Source of the DNA: Gemmatimonadaceae bacterium
GTDB taxonomy: Bacteria; Gemmatimonadota; Gemmatimonadetes; Gemmatimonadales; Gemmatimonadaceae
Reading direction: 5' to 3'
Assembly: GCA_013816695.1 (NCBI GenBank)
Contig: JACDDZ010000006.1
Span: forward strand, 1-21,638
Length of the DNA stretch: 21,638 nt
Shown: positions 1 to 7,383 of the stretch, one piece after another
Numbering within the stretch: position 1 is the stretch's first letter
Layout of the letters: every line of letters begins with the position of its first letter
The notes under the pieces: model-generated
Databases searched by the model: none
Told to the model about the DNA's origin: nothing
What the model saw: the letters and a program-made list of their open reading frames with translations, nothing else
Translations under genes and position numbers: made by a program

Positions 1-83
1 TTGACGGCGATGAAATAGATGAGAACAAACACTTCTGCGCGCAGAAGTACGTAGGAAATGAATCCCAGAATGGATTCCTTCAC
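1..83 (-). CDS. N-terminus of a membrane protein, possibly a glycosyltransferase (partial)
   Basis: Only the first 27 codons are in the window; the gene continues off the left edge. It starts with GTG inside the TGA stop of the HEAT-repeat gene (GTGA overlap), so it is the fourth gene of the leftward signalling operon. The visible peptide has a short polar N-terminus (Met-Lys-Glu-Ser), then almost unbroken hydrophobic sequence including LRAEVFVLIYFIAV, which looks like a signal anchor or first transmembrane helix. Membrane family-2 glycosyltransferases often begin this way, and a polysaccharide synthase would suit the cyclic-di-GMP enzyme upstream. That identification is an inference from position and hydrophobicity only, since no catalytic motif is visible. 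Any polytopic membrane protein remains possible. Confidence 0.5.
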   Translation of the reverse strand, partial: MKESILGFISYVLLRAEVFVLIYFIAV

Positions 84-1120
84 GTGACCTGGAGTGGAGT
101 GTCCAGGATCAGCTGTGCAATACTTGCGGGTCTTTCATCGCTTCCCCCCGCCGCTTTCCGAAGGAGAAGGAGGCCCGGACCCCCGATCCTTCGCAGCGCC
201 ATCGCTGACTCTCTCCTGACCTCCCACCTTGAATCTGATAGCATTGCCGCGAGCTGCGTCGCCGCATTCCAGTGCTTCATCTTGCCAAGCCCTCGGGCAG
301 CTGCAGCGCGGACACTTCCACTCTCTTCAGCAAGAAGCTCGGTCAGCCTTCCGCTGGCCGCATCACCTCCGATTGCTGCAAGGACTGCAGATGCAGCAAT
401 TTTTACCTGACGTGATTTGCTGCGCGAGTGATGCAGGGAAACAGTGAGAAATGCGGGTTCAGCGACAGCTTCGGCCAGCTCCAACCCGACTTCCGCCGCC
501 TGGCCGGTGCGGTGCGCGAGAAACCCTACCAGTGGTTCGACAATGACACGGCCCATGCGCAGCAGCGAATCCTGCACTGCGAAACGGGAAAGCGTATCAG
601 GGTCGCCAAGTAGCTCGAGCATATCTGCTATGATCTGCTCGCTCGGATAGCTTGCCGCCCACTCTGCCGCCTGTGCCCGCACTCCGGAATGCCTGTCATG
701 AAGCAGCTCACGAACAATGGGATCTGCCTCTTCGAGGTTGGTGAGGAGCCTCGCGCCTCGCAGTCTGTCGCGCCAGTCGGAGCTGCGACAAAACTTCCTG
801 GCGGTTTCAACCAGCCCTGCGCCGCACGCAGCAGACTTGAGCCGCTCCTTGGCATCGCCGCTGAGGCTTCTTGAGATCTCCAGAAACACCTTCGTCTTAA
901 CAGTTCTGGGAAGGCTGCCCAGAAATCCAATGTCCGCTGGATCGGGTTTCTCTGCGGACATTATTCTCACGAGGCGGACCCGCCCTTCGGCAGTCAGGCG
1001 GTCATTGCGTGCATTCAGGAAATGGAGCCAGCTGCCATGTGCGAAGAAGAGCAGAACCGAGAGGGCGAGCAGGGCAAGCTCGACTTCCATTACAACATTC
1101 AGGATGTGCTGATCGATCAA
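80..1120 (-). CDS. Membrane-anchored HEAT-repeat protein
   Basis: This 346-residue protein has one hydrophobic N-terminal segment at about residues 11-30 and then a soluble region of helical repeats from about residue 60 to the end. Repeat units carry the usual HEAT signatures, for example LLHDRHSGVRAQAAEWAA, LLAEESGSVRAAAARGLG and MLSDSRWEVRRESAMALRRI: hydrophobic helix A, Asp/Val/Arg turn, Ala-rich helix B. Such scaffolds bind proteins; no catalytic motif is visible. I chose the TTG start at 1120 because it overlaps the stop of the upstream diguanylate cyclase gene (TTGA). An in-frame ATG at 1090 would remove ten residues but keep the helix, and has no better ribosome site. The gene overlaps the next gene by GTGA. 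An inner-membrane adaptor between the signalling protein and the downstream membrane protein is a reasonable inference. Confidence 0.85.
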   Translation of the reverse strand: MIDQHILNVVMEVELALLALSVLLFFAHGSWLHFLNARNDRLTAEGRVRLVRIMSAEKPDPADIGFLGSLPRTVKTKVFLEISRSLSGDAKERLKSAACGAGLVETARKFCRSSDWRDRLRGARLLTNLEEADPIVRELLHDRHSGVRAQAAEWAASYPSEQIIADMLELLGDPDTLSRFAVQDSLLRMGRVIVEPLVGFLAHRTGQAAEVGLELAEAVAEPAFLTVSLHHSRSKSRQVKIAASAVLAAIGGDAASGRLTELLAEESGSVRAAAARGLGKMKHWNAATQLAAMLSDSRWEVRRESAMALRRIGGPGLLLLRKAAGGSDERPASIAQLILDTPLQVT

Positions 1121-3522
1121 GCGATGCTTTCGTGCAGCGCGACTCGAACTTTTTGCATCAGCACGGGCAGGCTGAAGGGTTTGGTCACGTGGTCCGTGGC
1201 ACCAAGCTGCAGTGCTGTGAGAATGTCATGCTCTCCACTTCTCGCCGAGAGCATGATCACCCTGCTTTTTAGAGTTACCCGGTGCTTTGAAAGCGCTCGC
1301 AGCACGTCGAGGCCGTTGATAGCCGGAAGGTCGACGTCAAGCAGGATTACGCGCGCGAATACTCTGGGAATCTCACCGGTCAGGGCTTCGACTGCACGAT
1401 CACCCGCCTCGAATACAATTGACGAGAGACGCTGCGACTCCATTGAATGGCTCAGCAGGCCGGATAACGCTTCATCATCATCGATGATGGCCACATCCAC
1501 CCGTGCCGTTTCAGGCGCACTCGACCCACCCGCGACTACCACCTTGTTCCGGCCAGAAGCCTTTGCCTCGTACAGCGCCGCATCGGCTACGCTGCGCAGC
1601 GCGTCTATTTCGGTCCCATCCATGGGAAACTGTGCAATGCCTGCGCTGCAGGTCACGCTGAAAGACCTCTTGCTTTCATCGACGAACGACACGCCCGCAA
1701 AGGATGCAAGCAACTCGCGAATTCTCCGTGCCCCCTCCGCTTTGTTCGTTCCAAACAGACCGACAACAAACTCTTCCCCGCCCCACCGGCCGACGATGTC
1801 CTCAACCCGCAATGACCGCGACAAATGCTGTGCAAGCGCACGCAGCACATCATCACCGGCGGCATGACCAAACTGGTCGTTCACCTGCTTGAAGTTGTCC
1901 AGATCGAGGACTGCAACCGACAGTGGGTCTCCCCTTCGCCGAGCCAGTCGGGCAAATCGCTCCAGAAGCTCTGCGGTCTTTCGCCTGTTTGCAATTCCGG
2001 TTAAGGCATCCACTTCGGCGAGCTCACGGTTAAGTCTCGCGCGATCGAGCCGGCTATTGACGCGCATCAACAGCTCCGCGCTAATCAACGGCTTGCGGAC
2101 GAAGTCGTCCGCACCCGCGCTGAATGCGCGTTGAATGCTCGCTGCATCATCGCGCGCAGTTACGAAAAGAACCGGGACCCGGGCCCAGCGGGTATCCTGC
2201 CTCAGCGCCCGGCACAGCTCGAAGCCACTCACGTGCGGCATGTCGATGTCGAGCAGCACTAGATCCGGATTCTGTTCTTCCATGACATCCCAGAACTTCA
2301 GCGGATTCGAGAGAGTTTCCACGCGCATGCGGACCGGCTCCAGCAGGGCCTTTATCGCGTCCAGAATCTGGGGGTCGTCGTCGACGGCGACGATTGTAGC
2401 GCGGGTTCCTGACAACTGCTCGAATGTCGCCACGACCGCATCTATTGCTCTCGCTGGTGAAACGGGATGCTCGAGAAATCCATGCGCGCCGCGGCGGGCA
2501 ACCTCTACGCGCGCGCGGAAATCACCCGTCCCCGAAAAAACGATCACCGGAATGCATGGCACCCGCGCCTCCAGGTCCTGGACGAAATCCAGCAGCTGCT
2601 CCCTGATGCCTTCCGAGGGGAGACTCACAAGGACAAGCGAGGGTTCTTCCGAGGATACGCGCTCGCGCGCAACAGAAAGCTGATCGGTGCTCGTCAACTT
2701 GAAACCCCGGCCGTCAGCCTCCATCGCAAGCCTGCTACTGAGGGAAAGGTCATCCGAAAAAAGCAGGAGCCTCCGACCACTGCGCGCCTGAACCTCGCTT
2801 TCAGATTCACGGGCAGCGGCAGGTGTTCCTTCCAGATCACGCCTCAGCGCAATTATCAATTCCGAAAGGGGCACCGCTTCAGCAGGTGTGAGCTCACGCG
2901 ATGACAGTCGTTGCTCGAGTTCGCGCGCGATCCGACTGCTCCGCGGAAAGCCAAAGGTTCCCGCCGAACCGGCGAGCTTGTGAGCCTCGCGCTCGGCTGA
3001 TGCCCGCTCATCGGGGCTCAGCTTGTTTTCAAGAATCGAGAGTGCAGCAGCCTCGAGGATGTCGATCCGGGCCAGCGTGCTGTCGCGAAATCTTGCCCAC
3101 ACTGCCGCAAGAGCCGTAGAAGATTTTCCATTATCCATCCTGGGCTCACCTCGCGCGATCTCCAACCCGAGCAAAGTGGAGGTTTCGCGGACGAGCTCTT
3201 CAGGATCTGTCGGGAGGAAAAAAATCCGGTCAACACCGCTTCCGACCATTCCAGAAATGATCTCGGCACTGTTGGTGGAGCTCGTGCAACACCATATCCG
3301 CGTACTCTCTTTCAAGCGGAGGTCGCGAATCATCCCGAATGTCTCATGAGCACGCTTGCCGTCGAATCCATCGGACAGGATTATGAGCGCAGGCCGCTGG
3401 GACCTTATTGATTGCTCCAGATCCCCCACTGAAGCGCTCGCTTCAACAGTCGCACCGGTAATACGCTCCTTAAAATGCCTGAGGATGTCAGCCGGAAGTC
3501 CGGCGAGCAGGATTAGTGTCAA
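1117..3522 (-). CDS. Multi-receiver HPt-GGDEF diguanylate cyclase
   Basis: The 801-residue protein reads, in order: a degenerate receiver (about 1-115, no acidic pair), an HPt domain (about 135-210, His181 in AHKLAGSAGTFG), a pseudo-receiver (about 245-365, with the acidic pair but Ser in LVSLPSEG at the phosphorylation site), a complete receiver (about 370-490, Asp425 in LLDIDMP, Lys in FVRKPL), a GGDEF domain (about 500-660) and a second complete receiver (about 675-801, Asp729 in LLDVDLP). The active-site loop is GGEEF at 581-585. An RxxD inhibitory site (Arg572-Asp575) lies five residues before it, so product inhibition by cyclic-di-GMP is expected. I chose the TTG at 3522 because it overlaps the preceding gene's stop (TTGA); the reading frame stays open upstream to 3615 but only inside that gene. 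The active receiver just before GGDEF resembles PleD-type control. The HPt could pass phosphate to either active receiver. Antisense long ORFs here are shadows. Confidence 0.93.
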   Translation of the reverse strand: MTLILLAGLPADILRHFKERITGATVEASASVGDLEQSIRSQRPALIILSDGFDGKRAHETFGMIRDLRLKESTRIWCCTSSTNSAEIISGMVGSGVDRIFFLPTDPEELVRETSTLLGLEIARGEPRMDNGKSSTALAAVWARFRDSTLARIDILEAAALSILENKLSPDERASAEREAHKLAGSAGTFGFPRSSRIARELEQRLSSRELTPAEAVPLSELIIALRRDLEGTPAAARESESEVQARSGRRLLLFSDDLSLSSRLAMEADGRGFKLTSTDQLSVARERVSSEEPSLVLVSLPSEGIREQLLDFVQDLEARVPCIPVIVFSGTGDFRARVEVARRGAHGFLEHPVSPARAIDAVVATFEQLSGTRATIVAVDDDPQILDAIKALLEPVRMRVETLSNPLKFWDVMEEQNPDLVLLDIDMPHVSGFELCRALRQDTRWARVPVLFVTARDDAASIQRAFSAGADDFVRKPLISAELLMRVNSRLDRARLNRELAEVDALTGIANRRKTAELLERFARLARRRGDPLSVAVLDLDNFKQVNDQFGHAAGDDVLRALAQHLSRSLRVEDIVGRWGGEEFVVGLFGTNKAEGARRIRELLASFAGVSFVDESKRSFSVTCSAGIAQFPMDGTEIDALRSVADAALYEAKASGRNKVVVAGGSSAPETARVDVAIIDDDEALSGLLSHSMESQRLSSIVFEAGDRAVEALTGEIPRVFARVILLDVDLPAINGLDVLRALSKHRVTLKSRVIMLSARSGEHDILTALQLGATDHVTKPFSLPVLMQKVRVALHESIA

Positions 3523-3911
3523 AGGGTTTCTGCAAGAATGTTGGCCAGCTTCGAGGCCAGGGTGCCCGGATCGAATGGTTTGGCAATTGCTCCAATCGCA
3601 CCAAGCTCGATCCACTTTCGCGGATCCGAATCTGTTGCCTTGGCGGTGAGAAATACCACTGGAATGCCCGCAGTCGCTGCGCCGGCCTTAAGGGCTTTCA
3701 AGGTCTCCGGACCGTCCATCTCCGGCATCATGAAGTCGAGAAGAATTACGTCTGGCCTCATTGACTCTGCGGCCGCGATTCCTTCCTTCCCCGACGACGC
3801 GACCTTGACCTCAAACGACCCATCCATTTCCAGGAAGACGGTTGTCAGGACTCGCATGTCTTCTTCATCGTCGATAACCAGTACTTGCCTAACGCTCAGA
3901 TTATTGCGCAC
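3519..3911 (-). CDS. Single-domain response regulator (CheY-like)
   Basis: A 130-residue receiver with no output domain. The acidic pocket is VIDDEED (about 12-18), the phospho-acceptor is Asp59 in LLDFMMPEMDG, the Thr/Ser switch is in FLTAK, and the conserved Lys is in AKPFDPG. Such proteins shuttle phosphate or bind partners. The start is GTG at 3911. A GGAG lies 12 bases upstream, rather far, and there is no ATG before the receiver fold begins. It is the first gene of the leftward operon and overlaps the diguanylate cyclase by TTGA, so the two are probably made together. Its likely donors are the divergent hybrid kinase and the HPt modules on either side, inferred from position. Confidence 0.93.
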   Translation of the reverse strand: MRNNLSVRQVLVIDDEEDMRVLTTVFLEMDGSFEVKVASSGKEGIAAAESMRPDVILLDFMMPEMDGPETLKALKAGAATAGIPVVFLTAKATDSDPRKWIELGAIGAIAKPFDPGTLASKLANILAETL

Positions 3912-3935
3912 TCCAGGTTAGTTCTCCGTCTTTTC

Positions 3936-3951
3936 GTATCCCGGGGGATAC
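3936..3951. promoter_or_regulatory. GTATCC/GGATAC palindrome in divergent junction
   Basis: A 16-base imperfect palindrome with 6-base arms GTATCC and GGATAC around CGGG, between the divergent response regulator and hybrid kinase genes. It abuts the -10-like octamer, so a bound dimeric repressor would block both promoters. No regulator is known. A palindrome with the same GTATC and GATAC ends but a shorter spacer lies beside the second kinase gene at 19191-19205. Confidence 0.4.
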
Positions 3952-3957
3952 TATAGT
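3950..3957. promoter_or_regulatory. Symmetric -10 element, candidate bidirectional promoter
   Basis: ACTATAGT is a perfect 8-base palindrome, so TATAGT (4 of 6 matches to the TATAAT consensus) is present on both strands at overlapping positions. Rightward transcription would begin about base 3964, one base before the kinase ATG at 3965. Leftward transcription would begin near 3943, leaving a leader of about 30 bases before the GTG at 3911. I see no convincing -35 hexamer on either strand. Confidence 0.4.
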
Positions 3958-3964
3958 TTGCCGA

Positions 3965-6619
3965 ATGACATCGACTGGCAATAGTCAAACCGGAATAACA
4001 TCCCGCATCTCCGGAGTTGCCTCTGATCCGAGACGCCTCGCATTGCTTGCGGGAGTTGGCGCCTTCACAATTCTGGTCGCGCTCGGCCTCCTGGTATACA
4101 CCAGCTTCAGCTCGCTGGTCGCCACCCGTGCACTGGTGGATCATACCCATGCGGTGATCGCATCGCTTGATTCGCTTCTCATCGGGGTTGAGGATGCGGA
4201 GTCGCGGCAGCGTGGATTCGTGATTACTGGCAGTAAAGCTTTCCTCGGCGAAGACGGCCTTTTACGTTCGGATCTCGCCGACCCCATCAACTCGCTGAGC
4301 CACCTCATATCCGACAACCCGGCCCAGGTGAAATCCCTGGACAGCCTGAACCGGCTTGTCTCGAACAAGCTCCAGTTGATGAAGGCTATCATTGCGGCGC
4401 GCGAAGTGTCGGGCCCGGAGGCGGCAGCGAACATGATCCGGTCCGGGCGGGGCAAGATTCTCATGGACTCCATTCAGGCAAGCGTCCAGACGATGAAGAG
4501 CCGGGAGTTGAAGCTCCTGGCCGAACGAAGAGAAAGGGAAAATCAAAGTTTACGGCGAACCGTAGTCGCTGGTGTTGCGGGTGTACTGTCCGCTGTGCTC
4601 CTGGCACTCATCGCCGGGGTTCTTTTCCGGCGCGTCCTGATAGCACTTGCGCGCGGACGCCGGAGCGCGCTCTACGCGGAAACTCTCCTCAATGCCACGA
4701 CAGAAGGCATATACGGTCTGGACAGAAACGGCGCCATCAGATTTGTAAATCGGGCAACCGGCTCGATTCTGGGATACACTGCGGAGGAGATGATTGGACA
4801 ACGCGCGCATTCGCTGTTGCACCATACCGGCCCGGACGGCACTCCCTATCCAGCCGCAGAATGCCCCATGTACGGCGTGCTGCACTCAGGCGGTCAGGGA
4901 GTGTTCGACAACGAAATAGTCTGGAGAAAGGACAACACGTCCATTCCGGTCGAATACTCAGTAAGCCAGATGGTGGATTCGCGCGGGCGGCCGGGAGCAG
5001 TCGTAAGCTTTCGCGACATCACCGATAGACAGATCGCCGAGGCGGCACTTCGCAAAGGCAAGGAATCGGCAGAATCTGCGAACCGCGCAAAGAGCGATTT
5101 TCTTGCGCGCATGAGCCATGAGTTGCGGACGCCGCTGAACTCGGTCATTGGCTTCTCGAATGTACTCCTTCGCAACAAGAGCGGAAACCTTCGCGAGCAG
5201 GATGTCTCATACCTGGATCGAATCCAGAAGAATGGCGTTAAGCTTCTGTCGCTTATCAACGACATCCTCGACCTGTCAAAGATCGAGGCTGGTCGCATGG
5301 AGGTCGAAAACGGTCCTGTAGATCTGGATGCGCTCATACGCGAGGTGGTTGCCCAGTTCGAAACTCAGGTCGCCGAGAAATCGATCGCTCTCATTGCCGT
5401 AATCCCGCACAAGGTCGCGGAAGTTCAGAGCGACGGAGGGAAGATCCAGCAGATTCTGGTGAATCTCATCGGAAACGCGATCAAGTTCACTGACAACGGT
5501 GCAGTTCGGGTCACCCTCACCACCGACCCGCTCACGAATGCCCCAGTAGCGCTGTCGATTTCAGACACGGGAATCGGAATTCCTGCGGACCGGATGAACG
5601 CCGTATTCGAAGTTTTCGAGCAGGCTGAGAAGAGCACCACGCGCCGGTACGGCGGCACGGGACTGGGACTTCCCATCTGCCGCTCGCTGTGTGCACTGCT
5701 CGGCTACGAGCTCAAGGTGTCCAGTGTGGAGGGCACAGGTTCGACATTCGTCATCGACTTGCGACCGACTCAAAAACTTTCACCAGGCGTCACTGAGTTT
5801 CTTCCATCGCCCGAGGCCGAGGCTGCTGGCGCTGAGGCGGTTCTCCGCGGAAAGCTCGTCTTGATCATTGACGATGATCCGGACGCGAGGACGCTCATTG
5901 CACATCAGGTTGCGTCTCTTGGCGGTCGCTCGGCGGGGGCCAGTCACGGCAAGGACGCAATCAGGGTTGCGCGTGAAATCAGTCCGGATCTCATCACCCT
6001 GGACCTGCTCATGCCGGACATGGACGGATGGGATGTGATCAAGGCCCTCAAGGCAGACCCCGTTCTCTGCGAGATTCCGGTCGTGATTGTGAGCATGGTC
6101 GCTGATGAACGTGGCAAGGGTCTTGTCGGCGCGCTGTCAGTGCTGCCCAAGCCCCTCGACAGGGATTCACTGGCGCAGGCGCTCAAGAAAGGCCTCGGCG
6201 TGGGACGTGTGCTCGTTGTCGAAGACAATCCCGACCTTCAGTACCTGCTTGCGTCCTATCTATACGAAGCAGGGGCCGCTGAAGTTCGAGTTGTGAGTGG
6301 CGCTGCGGATGCGATTACTTCGCTGAAAGAATTTGGGCCAGACCTGGTGCTTCTCGATCTTGTCGTACCGCAAGGTGGAGGCGAATCATTCATTGATGCA
6401 CTCGTCGGACTCGCCCTGCCCAGCCCGCCAAAAGTAATTGTGGTAACCAGCAAGGAGCTTTCGTCGGAGGAAGTCCGCAAGCTGCAGGTGGCGACATTGA
6501 GCATCGTTAGCAAAGGACACGACCTCGAGGACAAGCTGAAGGCCCAGCTCCGACGTTTCGCAACTGATCGGGGACGAGTTGGAGTTTCCGGCACGGGACC
6601 GCGGACTGACCAGGCGTGA
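3965..6619 (+). CDS. CHASE3-PAS hybrid histidine kinase with two receivers
   Basis: The 884-residue sensor has a first transmembrane helix (about 25-46), a periplasmic CHASE3-type helical sensor (about 50-190, with the typical EDAESRQRGFVITG stretch), a second helix (about 197-221), a PAS domain (about 235-350, ending in FRDITDR), a HisKA domain (His385 in MSHELRTPLNS), an ATPase domain (N box NLIGNAIKFTDN near 500, G boxes ISDTGIGIP and YGGTGLGLPIC), then two C-terminal receivers. Receiver 1 (about 630-745) has Asp680 in LDLLMPDMDG. Receiver 2 (about 747-868) has Asp798, but the following loop is VVPQGGG rather than the usual PxMxG. The ATG at 3965 has no Shine-Dalgarno sequence and almost touches a -10-like element. 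The stop overlaps the HPt gene (GTGA). The two receivers with a separate HPt and regulator indicate a multistep phosphorelay. Confidence 0.95.
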   Translation: MTSTGNSQTGITSRISGVASDPRRLALLAGVGAFTILVALGLLVYTSFSSLVATRALVDHTHAVIASLDSLLIGVEDAESRQRGFVITGSKAFLGEDGLLRSDLADPINSLSHLISDNPAQVKSLDSLNRLVSNKLQLMKAIIAAREVSGPEAAANMIRSGRGKILMDSIQASVQTMKSRELKLLAERRERENQSLRRTVVAGVAGVLSAVLLALIAGVLFRRVLIALARGRRSALYAETLLNATTEGIYGLDRNGAIRFVNRATGSILGYTAEEMIGQRAHSLLHHTGPDGTPYPAAECPMYGVLHSGGQGVFDNEIVWRKDNTSIPVEYSVSQMVDSRGRPGAVVSFRDITDRQIAEAALRKGKESAESANRAKSDFLARMSHELRTPLNSVIGFSNVLLRNKSGNLREQDVSYLDRIQKNGVKLLSLINDILDLSKIEAGRMEVENGPVDLDALIREVVAQFETQVAEKSIALIAVIPHKVAEVQSDGGKIQQILVNLIGNAIKFTDNGAVRVTLTTDPLTNAPVALSISDTGIGIPADRMNAVFEVFEQAEKSTTRRYGGTGLGLPICRSLCALLGYELKVSSVEGTGSTFVIDLRPTQKLSPGVTEFLPSPEAEAAGAEAVLRGKLVLIIDDDPDARTLIAHQVASLGGRSAGASHGKDAIRVAREISPDLITLDLLMPDMDGWDVIKALKADPVLCEIPVVIVSMVADERGKGLVGALSVLPKPLDRDSLAQALKKGLGVGRVLVVEDNPDLQYLLASYLYEAGAAEVRVVSGAADAITSLKEFGPDLVLLDLVVPQGGGESFIDALVGLALPSPPKVIVVTSKELSSEEVRKLQVATLSIVSKGHDLEDKLKAQLRRFATDRGRVGVSGTGPRTDQA

Positions 6620-6960
6620 ACGACTTCGATCCGGCGGTTCTGGCGATGCTGCACCGTGTGGGTGGAGACAAGCTCGTCAGGAAAATGGCGGATATGTTTC
6701 TGCTGAATGCCCCAGTACGTATCGAACGAATAGGCGCTGCAATTGCCAGCGCGGATTTCGCAGACGCAGAGCTCGCATCACACTCGCTGAAGTCAAGTGC
6801 GGGGCAGCTTGGGTTGAATGGATTGCAGAGAATATGCGACGAGCTGGAAAATGCGGCGAAACTCCAGGACTCATCGCGCGCGCTGGTTTTAGTCCAAACT
6901 GCCGAAAGTGAGCTGCGCCGCGGAATCGAGAAATTACAGGCACACATTCAATCCCAATGA
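6616..6960 (+). CDS. Free-standing HPt phosphotransfer protein
   Basis: A 114-residue all-helical protein carrying the HPt motif ASHSLKSSAGQLG, with phospho-accepting His56 followed by the usual Lys59 and Gly. It is about the normal length for a single HPt domain and has no other domain. The GTG start at 6616 lies inside the kinase stop codon (GTGA) and its own stop overlaps the following regulator (ATGA). Its likely role is to take phosphate from the kinase's C-terminal receiver and deliver it to the response regulator encoded next, and perhaps to the receivers encoded on the opposite strand. The relay direction is inferred from gene order. Confidence 0.93.
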   Translation: MNDFDPAVLAMLHRVGGDKLVRKMADMFLLNAPVRIERIGAAIASADFADAELASHSLKSSAGQLGLNGLQRICDELENAAKLQDSSRALVLVQTAESELRRGIEKLQAHIQSQ

Positions 6961-7331
6961 AGAAAATTGCAGTAGTTGAAGACAATCCTGACAACAGGCT
7001 CCTGGTTGCTGCGCTCCTCGATGACCGATACCTCATCATCGAATTCGAGTGTGGTCCGGATGCGCTCGTGGCAATGCCACTGGATCGCCCCGACCTCGTA
7101 CTTCTGGATATTTCGCTTCCGCAGATGGACGGAAGCGAAGTGCTCCGGAGGATGAAAGAGGATGATCGTCTGGCAGACATCCCTGTCATTGCGCTAACTG
7201 CCCATGCCGGACCAGCGGATCGCGACCGGTTCATCAGCGAGGGATTCGACGACTACATAACCAAGCCTATCCTGGACGAGCAGGTTCTGATCAGCGCCAT
7301 CGACCGGTTAATCCAGGGAAAAAGCCCATAG
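6957..7331 (+). CDS. Single-domain response regulator (DivK/CheY-like)
   Basis: A 124-residue receiver: acidic pair in VVEDNPDN (Glu8, Asp9), phospho-acceptor Asp51 in LLDISLPQMDG, Thr switch in ALTAHA and conserved Lys in YITKPI. The NPDNR stretch after the acidic pair and the short length resemble DivK-type regulators used as relay intermediates. There is no output domain. The ATG overlaps the HPt stop (ATGA), making it the last gene of the rightward kinase-HPt-regulator operon. Its target may be the receiver-rich diguanylate cyclase encoded divergently; that is inference. The next gene begins after a 52-base gap. Confidence 0.94.
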   Translation: MKKIAVVEDNPDNRLLVAALLDDRYLIIEFECGPDALVAMPLDRPDLVLLDISLPQMDGSEVLRRMKEDDRLADIPVIALTAHAGPADRDRFISEGFDDYITKPILDEQVLISAIDRLIQGKSP

Positions 7332-7383
7332 GTGGAACCAATAGACTCGAGTGTCGTACATTCCAGATACTCTATCCCAGTCT

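Noticed and set aside
1022..1867. Open frame of 281 codons opposite the diguanylate cyclase
   Set aside because: Ser/Arg/Ala-rich low-complexity translation typical of an antisense shadow in GC-rich DNA.
3523..3615. 31-residue upstream extension of the diguanylate cyclase reading frame
   Set aside because: It lies entirely inside the response regulator gene in another frame, has no domain character, and the TTG at 3522 gives the same 4-base overlap seen at the neighbouring junctions.
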